Origin: Sulfurospirillum sp.
GTDB taxonomy: Bacteria; Campylobacterota; Campylobacteria; Campylobacterales; Sulfurospirillaceae
DNA length: 64,000 nucleotides
Assembly (NCBI GenBank): GCA_014859685.1
Contig: JACUTU010000002.1
Span: 1-64,000, forward strand
Direction of reading: 5' to 3'
Part shown: positions 1 through 7,776 of the stretch, in pieces
Numbering within the stretch: the first letter of the stretch is position 1
How the letters are laid out: the number at the start of each line of letters is the position of its first letter
Made by a program: the position numbers and the translations under genes
The notes under the pieces: generated by a model
Seen by the model: only the letters and a program-made list of their open reading frames with translations
Databases searched by the model: none
What the model was told of the DNA's origin: nothing

Positions 1-547
1 AATACTTTTGTTTTTCGTTTATTAAATTTTGTAAAAGCTCGTTTTCTTGATGAGCAAGTTTTAGGTATTCTACTATCTTGATTTGTTTATCTAAGTTAAT
101 AAGTGGTATTTCAATCTTATTTACATCGGCAACTTTTATCATAGATATTGTAGTGCCTGACAATTCTGTTGATAAAGCTCTTCTTACAATAGTGCTATTA
201 AGATAATGTGCTACAAAATGTGCATCAAATCTACTATCTTGAAGTTTGACACGAACCATCAAAGATGGATAGATGAGATTTTCATACTCTTTGTCAATAT
301 ACACTGCAAAGTTCGGCTCTCGAAGCCTTAAAAGGATGTCACCTTGCTTTACTTGATAATCCTCTTTGATTTGCTCATTTGAGATAAACTCATCTGCAAA
401 AGTATCAGCATAAATGGCATTTTCATTAAATGATTTCAGAGATACAACACTATAATAAAACTTAGATGCTTTGCTCATATCAGCTTTTTTTCTGTTGAGT
501 ACAAGTCCCGTTTTTATCTCTGCTGTGTCGTTTAATTTTATTTTCAC
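1..547 (-). CDS. Restriction-modification specificity subunit (HsdS-like), partial
   Basis: The minus strand is open from a GTG at 547-545 to the window edge (182 codons), so the C-terminus is missing. AAGG lies about 7 nt upstream of the GTG. The protein reads like one target-recognition half of a type I HsdS subunit: an early KLNDTAEIKTG stretch, a central QGDILLRLREPN segment, and near the end IEIPLINLDKQIKIVEYL, which matches the 'IPLPPLEEQ' boundary after a recognition domain and leads into a charged helix. Such subunits give DNA sequence specificity to a methylase/nuclease complex. No hsdM or hsdR is visible here; they may lie beyond the left edge or be absent. It could instead be a half-size orphan S protein. 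Confidence 0.7.
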   Translation of the reverse strand, partial: MKIKLNDTAEIKTGLVLNRKKADMSKASKFYYSVVSLKSFNENAIYADTFADEFISNEQIKEDYQVKQGDILLRLREPNFAVYIDKEYENLIYPSLMVRVKLQDSRFDAHFVAHYLNSTIVRRALSTELSGTTISMIKVADVNKIEIPLINLDKQIKIVEYLKLAHQENELLQNLINEKQKY

Positions 548-918
548 CTATACACCTTGTATTTTTTGTATCATTCAAATAATAATACATTAACTTTAGA
601 AGTATATCAAATGAAAATATCATTGTCAAGAGTTTTTTGTCTTATTTTTAAAATAATACACTATTTTTTAAACTTTTTAAATCTAACGCAAATTTTATCT
701 TGATAATTTTGCTTTTATTTTTTTGCTACATACTAGTTTTTATAAAGATGTTTCAGGTGCTCTTGATTTCGGATTTTATTTTTGCCATCTTTGTAGTTCA
801 TGTGATTTGAATTCAGGGATTAGAAAAAATACAATTTGGTTTTTCAAGGTAGATATAGGGTAGATAGTATTTAAATTAAATTTGCTTAAAAGAGGGGACA
901 ATGTACTATAAAGTACGG
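548..918. other. Intergenic region without a supported gene
   Basis: These 370 bases lie between the HsdS-like gene and the tRNA and are very AT-rich with poly-A and poly-T runs. The only coding-like trace is a 22-residue minus-strand frame at about 801-733 (starting MNYKDGKNKI), too short to call. AAGG just upstream of the HsdS GTG is the only ribosome-binding signal seen. I see no convincing repeat or RNA gene here. Confidence 0.6.
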
Positions 919-1014
919 CGAGAGGGTGTAGGAATCGAACCTACCTTCGAACGGTCAACCGCCCAAACATCGGGTTTGAAGCCCGTGCTGCCCACCAGGG
1001 TCAGATACCCCCCA
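919..1014 (-). tRNA. selC: tRNA-Sec (selenocysteine, anticodon TCA)
   Basis: Read on the minus strand, the sequence has a T-arm of five pairs (GTAGG / CCTAC) around TTCGATT, a long variable arm, and an anticodon stem-loop GGGCTTCAAACCC whose anticodon is TCA. It is about 96 nt long, which with TCA and the long extra arm fits tRNA-Sec. The 3' acceptor strand ACCCTCTC is followed by discriminator G; the terminal CCA is not fully encoded (CCG). The 5' acceptor strand has six G plus T, one G short of a perfect 8-bp stem, and the D-stem CTGACCC/GGGCAG needs a bulged A. The organism should therefore make selenoproteins, for example formate dehydrogenase, outside this window. Confidence 0.88.
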
Positions 1015-1170
1015 TCTAAGAATGAAATCTTAACAAAATTTATGTAAAAATGAGCTTATCAAAAAAGCCTTACATGTAAAGCCATCAAAATCAAAAATAC
1101 TTAATCATATTCAAAGTCTAAACACAGTACAGTTCAATTACAAAACAGTATTTATACAAAAGGGAAAAAA

Positions 1171-1512
1171 TTGCATCAAGAAGAGATTGAATTAGGTGTT
1201 TTAAGTTTGCTTGGAAAAGTAACCAGCCAAAGAATCATTGCTAATGAGATAGGATATAGTGTTGGAAAAGTAAATTATGTCCTTAAAAAGCTCATAGAAA
1301 AAGGTCTTGTCAAAGCTGATAGATTTGTAAATTCGAAAAGTAAAGTACAATACAAATATCTTTTAACACCAACTGGAATAAAAGAAAAAATAGCCCTAAC
1401 AGATAAATTCATCGAAATTAAAAAAGAAGAATACGATAAACTTCAAAAACAAAAAAAAGAGTATGAAGAGATGTATGATCTATCAAATCTAAATAAATGT
1501 ATGAGTAAATAA
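1171..1512 (+). CDS. EPS-associated MarR-type transcriptional regulator
   Basis: This 113-residue winged-helix protein opens with a helix-turn-helix (residues about 5-45, including [20 protein letters not shown]) followed by a wing ([12 protein letters not shown]) and a charged C-terminal helix. The size and wording match the small MarR-like family found at the front of exopolysaccharide clusters, so a role in controlling the downstream sugar genes is likely. The start is TTG at 1171 with AAGGG upstream. Its TAA overlaps the ATG of the next gene, so the two are translationally coupled. Its targets cannot be seen from sequence. Confidence 0.82.
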   Translation: MHQEEIELGVLSLLGKVTSQRIIANEIGYSVGKVNYVLKKLIEKGLVKADRFVNSKSKVQYKYLLTPTGIKEKIALTDKFIEIKKEEYDKLQKQKKEYEEMYDLSNLNKCMSK

Positions 1513-1742
1513 TGAAAATAGCAATAGCAGGAACAGGATATGTAGGACTTTCAAATGGACTACTTTTAGCACAAAACAATGAGGTGGTAGCATTAGATAT
1601 CATCCCTGAAAAAGTAGAGATGCTCAAAAATAAAAAGTCTCCGATAGAAGATGTAGAGCTGACCTTAAGCACTTTTGTAAAAAAATTCGTAAATACCTCT
1701 AATTTTCTCGAAAAGTACCCTTTTCGTAGCTTTAGTGTGTAA
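1512..1742 (+). pseudogene. ugd: UDP-glucose 6-dehydrogenase N-terminal fragment, cut by a repeat element
   Basis: Residues 1-49 are a clear start of UDP-glucose/GDP-mannose dehydrogenase: Rossmann motif [10 protein letters not shown] at about residues 7-16, then [23 protein letters not shown], the usual NAD-binding start. At base 1659 homology stops where a 90-bp inverted-repeat element begins; the remaining residues are translated from the element. The rest of the enzyme (usually about 390 residues) is absent. UDP-glucuronate therefore cannot be made from this locus, which fits with the decay of the nearby UDP-glucuronate 4-epimerase fragments. Confidence 0.85.
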
Positions 1743-1748
1743 CATCAG
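1659..1748 (+). mobile_element. Small terminal-inverted-repeat element, copy 1 (90 bp)
   Basis: The left end CTGACCTTAAGCACT and the right end AGTGTGTAACATCAG are imperfect inverted repeats of about 15 bp. The interior matches 29249-29408 and 29981-30035 closely. It has no coding capacity for a transposase, so it looks like a MITE or the worn remains of an insertion sequence. It ends the ugd reading frame. No target-site duplication is obvious. Confidence 0.75.
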
Positions 1749-1803
1749 TTAAGAGAAGAAAAAGCTCTTTATGATAATCTTTATTCTAATGGGAGGAAAA
1801 TAA

Positions 1804-2691
1804 ATGAAAGGCATTATCCTAGCAGGTGGTAGCGGCACTCGACTTTCGCCGATCACAAAAGGTGTCTCAAAACAATTAGTTCCGATCTATGATAAACCGA
1901 TGATTTATTATCCATTATCAATTCTTATGCTTGCAGGTATCAAAGAGGTGCTTATCATCACAACACCGCAAGATCAAGCTAGTTTTATAAACCTTTTGGG
2001 CGATGGAAGTGATCTTGGGATGAGATTTGAATATGTAGTGCAACCTAGCCCAGATGGTCTTGCTCAAGCATTTATCTTAGGGGAAGAGTTTTTAGATGGT
2101 GATGATGCTTGTTTAGTCCTTGGGGATAACATCTTTTATGGTCATGGACTCACACAATTGTTGGCACAATCAGTAGCAAATGTAAAAGAGAACAATGCCA
2201 CAGTATTTGGCTACTATGTTCGTGACCCTGAGCGATACGGTGTAGCTGAATTTAATGACAGCGGCGATGTGATAAGCATAGAAGAGAAACCAAAAAATCC
2301 AAAATCAAATTACGCCGTGGTAGGTCTGTACTTTTATCCAAATGATGTTGTCCAAAAAGCAAAAGAGGTAAAACCATCAGATAGAGGTGAATTAGAGATA
2401 ACGACACTCAATGAGATGTATCTACATGAAAGCAGACTCAAAGTAGAACTTATGGGTCGTGGTTACGCTTGGCTTGATACAGGTACTCATGAGAGTTTAC
2501 TAGAAGCAAGCCAATTTATCCAAACTATTGAAAATCGTCAGTCACTAAAAGTAGCATGCCTTGAAGAGATAGCTTATGAGATGGGCTACATATCAAAGGA
2601 GAAATTACTAGAACTTGCCGAGCCTCTAAAGAAAAACCAATACGGTCAATACCTTACCAATAGAGCCAACCAACCAAGAAGGATGAAGTAG
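1804..2691 (+). CDS. rmlA: Glucose-1-phosphate thymidylyltransferase
   Basis: It makes dTDP-glucose from dTTP and glucose-1-phosphate, the first step to dTDP-rhamnose and dTDP-3-amino sugars. The 295 residues match the family length. The nucleotide-binding start [15 protein letters not shown] is at residues 6-20, followed by [21 protein letters not shown] is near residue 107, EEKPKNPKS near 161 and [10 protein letters not shown] near 223. The ATG follows a strong GGGAGGAAAATAA site. It is the first intact enzyme after the broken ugd; rmlC follows 3 nt downstream. Confidence 0.97.
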   Translation: MKGIILAGGSGTRLSPITKGVSKQLVPIYDKPMIYYPLSILMLAGIKEVLIITTPQDQASFINLLGDGSDLGMRFEYVVQPSPDGLAQAFILGEEFLDGDDACLVLGDNIFYGHGLTQLLAQSVANVKENNATVFGYYVRDPERYGVAEFNDSGDVISIEEKPKNPKSNYAVVGLYFYPNDVVQKAKEVKPSDRGELEITTLNEMYLHESRLKVELMGRGYAWLDTGTHESLLEASQFIQTIENRQSLKVACLEEIAYEMGYISKEKLLELAEPLKKNQYGQYLTNRANQPRRMK

Positions 2692-2694
2692 CTT

Positions 2695-3273
2695 ATGAAT
2701 TTTATAAGAACACAAATCCCTGATGTAGTAATTATTGAACCAACTATTCATGGAGATAGCAGAGGCTACTTTGTAGAAACTTTTAGACAAGATAAACTTG
2801 AAGAATTTTTAGGCTACAAGATAAACTTTTGTCAAGACAATGAAAGCAAATCCAGTAAAGGAGTTTTGCGAGGACTTCACTATCAACTACATCCCGCTGC
2901 TCAAACCAAACTTGTAAGGGTAATCCAAGGAAGAGTTTTGGATGTAGCAGTAGACATAAGAAAAGGCTCACCCACATTTGGTCTACATGTAGCAGTGGAG
3001 CTTACAAGTGAAAATAAAAAGCAAATGCTAGTGCCTCGTGGTTTTGCTCACGGCTTTGTAGTTCTTGAAGATGACACTATATTTGCTTACAAGGTTGATA
3101 ATTATTACTCTTTAGAAAATGACAGAGGTATAGCGTTTGATGACGCTAGTTTAAACATCGACTGGATGTTGAGCCATGATGTATTAAACTTATCGGCTAA
3201 AGATACTAAACAGCCACTTTTAAGAGATACAAATGATCTGTTTGAGCATAGAATTGACTACTACAATGTTTAG
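2695..3273 (+). CDS. rmlC: dTDP-4-dehydrorhamnose 3,5-epimerase
   Basis: This cupin enzyme epimerises dTDP-4-keto-6-deoxyglucose at C3 and C5 on the way to dTDP-L-rhamnose. Its 192 residues match the family. Visible signatures are RGYFVETFRQDKL (about 23-36), KGVLRGLHYQLHP (about 54-67) with the catalytic histidine, and PRGFAHGFVVLEDD (about 106-120) with the second histidine. It starts with ATG only 3 nt after rmlA and belongs to the same operon. Confidence 0.97.
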   Translation: MNFIRTQIPDVVIIEPTIHGDSRGYFVETFRQDKLEEFLGYKINFCQDNESKSSKGVLRGLHYQLHPAAQTKLVRVIQGRVLDVAVDIRKGSPTFGLHVAVELTSENKKQMLVPRGFAHGFVVLEDDTIFAYKVDNYYSLENDRGIAFDDASLNIDWMLSHDVLNLSAKDTKQPLLRDTNDLFEHRIDYYNV

Positions 3274-3306
3274 TTTTGAATGCTTAATTTTTAATTGGGA
3301 AATAAG

Positions 3307-4203
3307 ATGAATGTATTAGTCACCGGAAGCAACGGTCAAGTTGGAAGTGAAATTAAAGAATTAATGCAACACGCAACACACAACATTCAAAATTATGATT
3401 TTTATTTCACTACCTCACAAGATTTAGATATTACAGATTTTGATTTAGTTAAAAAATACATAATAGACAATCAAATAAAAATCATCATAAATTGTGCAGC
3501 TTATACTGCGGTAGACAGAGCAGAAAGTGATAAAGAAAATGCAGATAAGATAAATCACTTAGCCGTGAAGAACTTGGCTCAAATCGCAAAAGAGAAAGAT
3601 ATAAAACTTATCCATATTTCAACAGATTATGTATTTGATGGCACAAATTTTAAGCCATACGCAGAAGATGATGCTACAAACCCTCAAAGTGTCTATGGAA
3701 AAACAAAATTAGATGGCGAAAAAGCTATGCAAGCCATAAACCCACCAAACGCCATCATCATCAGAACATCTTGGGTATATAGCTTTTATGGTGCTAACTT
3801 TGTCAAAACCATGCTTCGCCTCGGAAAAGAAAAAGAGTCTTTAGGCGTGATATTTGATCAAGTAGGAACACCAACTTATGCAAAAGATTTAGCAAAAGCC
3901 ATCTTAGAAATAATCCCACAACTTGGAACCTCGAATTCATTCGAGGCTAATGGTGTTCAAATATACAACTACTCAAATGAGGGCATAGTCTCTTGGTATG
4001 ATTTTGCAAAAGAGATTATGAAGATGGCAAAACTTCCTTGTCAAATCAACCCAATAGAAACTAAAGAGTATCCAACACCAGCGAAACGGCCACATTACTC
4101 ACTCCTCAATAAAAGTAAGATAAAATCAACCTTTAATATAGAGATACCATATTGGAAAGATGGTTTGGATGATTGTTTGAGAAGATTAGGGGAGAGAAGA
4201 TAG
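3307..4203 (+). CDS. rmlD: dTDP-4-dehydrorhamnose reductase
   Basis: It reduces dTDP-4-keto-L-rhamnose to dTDP-L-rhamnose with NAD(P)H. An extended SDR fold is visible: GSNGQVGSEI at the N-terminus, a STDYVFDG strand near residue 103, and the YGKTK catalytic YxxxK near residue 128. I chose ATG 3307 over an in-frame TTG at 3295 because homology starts at MNVLVTGSNG and GGGAAATAAG lies directly upstream. The TAG stop shares one base with the GTG of the next gene. Confidence 0.96.
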   Translation: MNVLVTGSNGQVGSEIKELMQHATHNIQNYDFYFTTSQDLDITDFDLVKKYIIDNQIKIIINCAAYTAVDRAESDKENADKINHLAVKNLAQIAKEKDIKLIHISTDYVFDGTNFKPYAEDDATNPQSVYGKTKLDGEKAMQAINPPNAIIIRTSWVYSFYGANFVKTMLRLGKEKESLGVIFDQVGTPTYAKDLAKAILEIIPQLGTSNSFEANGVQIYNYSNEGIVSWYDFAKEIMKMAKLPCQINPIETKEYPTPAKRPHYSLLNKSKIKSTFNIEIPYWKDGLDDCLRRLGERR

Positions 4204-5027
4204 TGAAACAAAATAAAATCATAGTTCAAGAAACACTGATCTCAATCCGTCAACACGAAAAAGATGATTTTATATCTCTTACAGATATAGCTAGATACAA
4301 AGATAGTGATAGAAGTGATTATATCTTACAAAACTGGATGAGAAATAGAGAAACTATAGAATTCCTTGGACTTTGGGAAAAAATAAATAATGAAGATTTT
4401 AATTCCATCGAATTCGATGGAATTAAAAATAAATCAGGAGTAAATAGCTTTATTCTGACCCCAAAACAGTGGATAAACAGTACAAATGCTATAGGAATCA
4501 TAAGTAAAACTGGTAGATATGGAGGAACATTCGCTCACAAAGATATAGCTTTTGAATTTGCTAGTTGGATAAGTGCTGAGTTTAAACTTTTTCTTATCAA
4601 AGAGTTTCAAAGACTCAAAAACGAAGAGATAGAAAATAAATCATTAGAATGGAACTTGAGTAGAAGCCTCTCAAAGATTAATTATAAAATCCATACAGAT
4701 GCCATAAAAGAGCATCTCATACCAAATACTATCTCAAAACCAAAAGAAGATTTTGTATATGCAAATGAAGCAGATGTTTTAAATATGGCATTATTTGGTC
4801 TAACCGCTAAGCAATGGCGAGAGAATAATCCAAAACAAGAGGGAAATATAAGAGATTATGCAAGTGTAGAACAGCTTATTGTGTTATCAAATATGGAGAG
4901 TGTAAATGCAGAACTTATCAAGCAAGGTATGAACCAATCTGATAGATTAGTAGTGCTTAATAGTATGGCAATATCTCAAATGAAATCACTAGTCAATAAT
5001 TCAACGATTAAGAAATTAGGAAAATAA
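4203..5027 (+). CDS. KilA-N domain DNA-binding protein
   Basis: The first 140 residues show a KilA-N fold: DDFISLTDIARYKDSDRSDYI, then the NWMRNRETIEFLGLWEKIN segment, and GRYGGTFAHKDIAFEFASWIS. KilA-N is a small DNA-binding domain common in phages and mobile genes. The second half is helical (about 150-274) with no known domain. GTG 4203 was preferred to TTG 4173 because GGGGAGAGAAGA lies just upstream and the latter would overlap rmlD by 31 nt. It has no clear link to sugar synthesis and splits rmlD from rmlB, so it looks like an intruder in the operon. Confidence 0.82.
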   Translation: MKQNKIIVQETLISIRQHEKDDFISLTDIARYKDSDRSDYILQNWMRNRETIEFLGLWEKINNEDFNSIEFDGIKNKSGVNSFILTPKQWINSTNAIGIISKTGRYGGTFAHKDIAFEFASWISAEFKLFLIKEFQRLKNEEIENKSLEWNLSRSLSKINYKIHTDAIKEHLIPNTISKPKEDFVYANEADVLNMALFGLTAKQWRENNPKQEGNIRDYASVEQLIVLSNMESVNAELIKQGMNQSDRLVVLNSMAISQMKSLVNNSTIKKLGK

Positions 5028-5028
5028 A

Positions 5029-6081
5029 ATGTTCAATAACAATACAAATAAATCAATACTACTAACAGGAGCAGCAGGGTTTATAGGGAGCAACTTTGTA
5101 CTATATTTTCTAGAAAAATACCCAGAGTATAACCTTGTAAATCTTGATCTTCTCACTTATGCAGGGAACTTAGAAAACTTAAAAGAGTGTGAAAGTAATC
5201 CTAGATATAAGTTTATAAAAGGGGACATCTGCAACCGTGAACTTGTAGAGTTTATCTTTAACGAGTACGACATCCAAGGTGTTATCCACTTTGCAGCTGA
5301 ATCACATGTAGATAACTCTATCAAAAACCCAGGTGTGTTTGTGCAAACAAATGTAAATGGTACTTATACCCTTGTTGATGTGGCAAAAAACTATTGGATG
5401 GAGAAACCATTTACTTGCAAACCTGAGTACAAAGAGTGTAGATTTCACCACATAAGCACAGATGAAGTATATGGAACGCTCAGCCTTGAACTAAATGACC
5501 TTTTCACAGAAAGTACCCCATATGCTCCAAACTCTCCTTACTCAGCCTCTAAAGCATCAAGTGATATGATCATAAGAGCTTATAGTGAAACATTTGGACT
5601 CAACGCAGTTATCACAAACTGCTCAAACAACTACGGTCCAAAACAACATGATGAAAAACTCATCCCTACCATCATCCGTAAAGCACTTGCAGGTGAGAAT
5701 ATCCCAATCTACGGCGATGGGAAAAACATAAGAGACTGGCTTTATGTTCTTGACCACTGCAAAGGAATTGACTTAGTTTACCATAACGGCAAAAAAGGTG
5801 AAACATACAACATAGGCGGAAGAAACGAAAGAACCAACCTCCAGATCGTTGACCGTATTTGCTCTATTCTCGATGAAATGATTCCTGTATCCAACTCATC
5901 ACTCAAATCCTATAGGGATTTGATCACTTTCGTAGAAGATAGAGCAGGACACGATAGAAGATATGCGATAGATGCTACAAAACTTGAAAATGAGCTTGGC
6001 TGGAGGGCAGATGAGAACTTCGATAGTGGGATTGTTAAGACTGTTGCGTGGTATTTGAGAAAATATGGGATAAACAAATGA
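5029..6081 (+). CDS. rmlB: dTDP-glucose 4,6-dehydratase
   Basis: It converts dTDP-glucose to dTDP-4-keto-6-deoxyglucose, the branch point for rhamnose (rmlC/rmlD) and for 3-amino sugars (fdtA/B/C). The 350 residues are complete: TGAAGFIGSNFV near residue 14, STDEVYG near 145, YSASKASSD with catalytic YxxxK near 178, and YGDGKNIRDWLYV near 232. ATG 5029 lies 1 nt after the KilA-N gene stop. The last 59 codons are duplicated downstream at 7605-7776. Confidence 0.97.
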   Translation: MFNNNTNKSILLTGAAGFIGSNFVLYFLEKYPEYNLVNLDLLTYAGNLENLKECESNPRYKFIKGDICNRELVEFIFNEYDIQGVIHFAAESHVDNSIKNPGVFVQTNVNGTYTLVDVAKNYWMEKPFTCKPEYKECRFHHISTDEVYGTLSLELNDLFTESTPYAPNSPYSASKASSDMIIRAYSETFGLNAVITNCSNNYGPKQHDEKLIPTIIRKALAGENIPIYGDGKNIRDWLYVLDHCKGIDLVYHNGKKGETYNIGGRNERTNLQIVDRICSILDEMIPVSNSSLKSYRDLITFVEDRAGHDRRYAIDATKLENELGWRADENFDSGIVKTVAWYLRKYGINK

Positions 6082-6125
6082 GCATATTGTTAAATAATAA
6101 CAATATGAAAAGATTGGAAAAATAG

Positions 6126-6272
6126 ATGACACAAGAAAACAATGAAACATTACCAAAATCTAAAAAAATCCTAATAACAGGCACAGCAAGCTTCAAAGGT
6201 TTTCGCTTGGCAAAAAAACTTCTTGAGAGATATGACAATGCAGTATCTTTTTGTGAAAGGATTGCAGCATGA
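6126..6272 (+). pseudogene. Sugar-nucleotide epimerase N-terminal remnant
   Basis: A 48-codon open frame, too short to be functional, contains [25 protein letters not shown], a decayed copy of the Rossmann start of UDP-glucuronate 4-epimerase (expected [17 protein letters not shown]). Two key glycine/isoleucine positions have changed. The same gene start appears again at 7360. The frame ends in the ATGATG start of the following nuclease gene, so it may persist only as a translated leader. A shorter 15-codon frame at about 6080-6125 precedes it. Confidence 0.65.
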
Positions 6273-7363
6273 TGAAAAATAATTCAGCGTCACCAATGAC
6301 ACTTCCAAGCCTTATTTCAACTATAGATAGAATTCATCAAACATTTCAAATGAAAGCTTTGCAAAGTGTGAGTGTCAATCTTACATTGCGAAACTTTGTC
6401 ATAGGATACTACATCGTAGAGTATGAACAAAATGGAAGTGATAGAGCTACTTATGGAGCAAAACTCATAGAAAATATGGCTCAAAAGTTATCACATATCA
6501 AAGGTATGTCGTCTACGGCTTTAAAGCTTATGAGACAATTTTATCTTACATATCCGCAAATAAGTCAATCAGTGACTGACCAATTCAAAATCGATAGCAA
6601 GATTAATCAATCAGTGACTGACCAATCTTTGCGTGTGCCTACAGAGAAGCTTTTGAGAACTTGTAGTTTTACACATTTTATAGAGCTAATAAAGATAGAT
6701 GATGAACTCAAAAGAACATTTTATGAAGTGGAAACTATCAAAGGCAATTGGAGTGTAAGAGAACTCAAAAGACAAGCAGAATCACTTCTATATGAAAGAG
6801 TTGGGCTATCGGTAGATAAAAAGAGTTTACTCCAATCACTAGAAAATAAAAAAGAAGTTTTCAATCCAACATCAATCATCAAAGAGCCATATATCTTAGA
6901 ATTTACCGGACTTGAAACCAAAGAAAGTTATAGCGAAAATGATTTGGAAAGTGCAATACTTCATCACATAGAAGATTTCTTGCTAGAATTAGGTACTGGA
7001 TTTTGTTTTGAAGCGAGGCAAAAAAGAATCTCTATAGACAATGAACATGATAGGATAGATTTGGTTTTTTATCACAGAGTGCTGAAATGTCATATTTTGG
7101 TTGATCTTAAAGTGAGAGCTTTTAGTTATGCAGATGTAGGACAAATGAATTTTTATCTTAACTACTATAAAAATGAAATCTCCATGCAAGGCGATAACCC
7201 ACCAGTAGGAATCATACTCTGCACTGAAAAAAACAATGTCAAAGTAGAGTATGCAACAGCAGGACTTGATGAAAATCTTTTTGTTTCAAAATACAAGATA
7301 GCGCTGCCAACTACAAAAGAACTGGAAGAGTTAGTTAAAGAAGATTTGGAGGAATTAATTTGA
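6269..7363 (+). CDS. DUF1016 (YhcG-type) PDDEXK-superfamily nuclease
   Basis: The N-terminal half (about 15-165) has the YhcG_N helical pattern: [52 protein letters not shown]. The C-terminal half (about 210-360) is the PDDEXK-like part, with [20 protein letters not shown] and LKVR giving the acidic and lysine residues. In-frame 19-nt direct repeats encode two QSVTDQ units around residue 103. The family is known from mobile and defence-linked contexts; its substrate is unclear. Here it is wedged between two fragments of the same epimerase gene. Confidence 0.85.
   Translation: MMKNNSASPMTLPSLISTIDRIHQTFQMKALQSVSVNLTLRNFVIGYYIVEYEQNGSDRATYGAKLIENMAQKLSHIKGMSSTALKLMRQFYLTYPQISQSVTDQFKIDSKINQSVTDQSLRVPTEKLLRTCSFTHFIELIKIDDELKRTFYEVETIKGNWSVRELKRQAESLLYERVGLSVDKKSLLQSLENKKEVFNPTSIIKEPYILEFTGLETKESYSENDLESAILHHIEDFLLELGTGFCFEARQKRISIDNEHDRIDLVFYHRVLKCHILVDLKVRAFSYADVGQMNFYLNYYKNEISMQGDNPPVGIILCTEKNNVKVEYATAGLDENLFVSKYKIALPTTKELEELVKEDLEELI
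6566..6626 (+). repeat. Two 19-nt direct repeats inside the DUF1016 gene
   Basis: CAATCAGTGACTGACCAAT occurs at 6566-6584 and again at 6608-6626, 42 nt apart and in the same frame. It encodes two QSVTDQ motifs. Repeat-number change would keep the frame. Confidence 0.8.
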
Positions 7364-7519
7364 AGATACTAATAACAGGCACAGCAGGCTTCATCGGCTT
7401 CCACTTGGCTAAAAAGCTTCCTGACAACACAAACGACTATTACGATGTAAATCCCAAGTACGCAAGACTAGCAGAGCTGGGAATAGGCTGCCGCACTTCG
7501 CTCGCAGCGACAGAGAACC

Positions 7520-7590
7520 GTCATCCTGAGCAAAGCGAAGAATCTAGTGTGACAACCTGCAGAGATTCTTCGCCCTTTGCTCAGAATGAC
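7520..7590. repeat. Inverted repeat with 26/28-bp arms
   Basis: The left arm (7520-7545, starting GTCATCCTGAGCAAAGCGAA) and the right arm (7563-7590, ending CTTTGCTCAGAATGAC) are imperfect inverted copies around a 17-nt loop. I recall closely similar GTCATCCTGAG...CTCAGAATGAC hairpins as dispersed elements in many bacterial genomes. It sits exactly at the junction of the two halves of the chimeric gene. Confidence 0.8.
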
Positions 7591-7604
7591 AGAAAGATTA
7601 ATTC

Positions 7605-7776
7605 CCATAAGGATTTAATCACTTTCGTAGCCGACAGAGCAGGACATGATAGACGCTACGCCATAGATGCCACAAAACTTGAAAATGAGCTTGGTTGGAT
7701 GGCAGATGAGAACTTCGATAGTGGGATTGTTAAGACTGTTGCGTGGTATTTAAATAAATATGGGATAAATAGATGA
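7605..7776 (+). repeat. Duplicate of the rmlB 3' end
   Basis: These bases align with 5910-6081 of rmlB. The last 100 bases are almost identical, including the GATGAGAACTTCGATAGTGG stretch and the ATGA junction with the next gene. Divergence rises towards the 5' side. This is a partial duplication through which gene conversion may still run. Confidence 0.9.

Larger units (their letters stand above)
7360..7776 (+). pseudogene. Chimeric fragment: UDP-glucuronate 4-epimerase start fused to rmlB end
   Basis: Residues 1-41 ([20 protein letters not shown], then [18 protein letters not shown]) are the start of a UDP-glucuronate 4-epimerase. Residues 42-80 come from an unrelated inverted repeat. The last 58 residues nearly equal the C-terminus of RmlB ([20 protein letters not shown] and onward). 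Neither half has a full active site, so this 138-residue product is probably not an enzyme. The TTG start overlaps the preceding TGA, and the final ATGA overlaps the ORF6N gene. Confidence 0.82.

Noticed and set aside
1008-1013. Six-C run as a phase-variable tract
   Set aside because: It lies inside the acceptor stem of a tRNA gene, where length switching would break an essential-type structure; error or fixed variant is more likely.
1512-1742. Functional 76-residue protein
   Set aside because: Only the first 49 residues match UDP-glucose dehydrogenase; the rest is translated from the repeat element.
7360-7776. Intact NAD-dependent epimerase
   Set aside because: It lacks the catalytic YxxxK region; it is a fusion of two gene ends around an inverted repeat.
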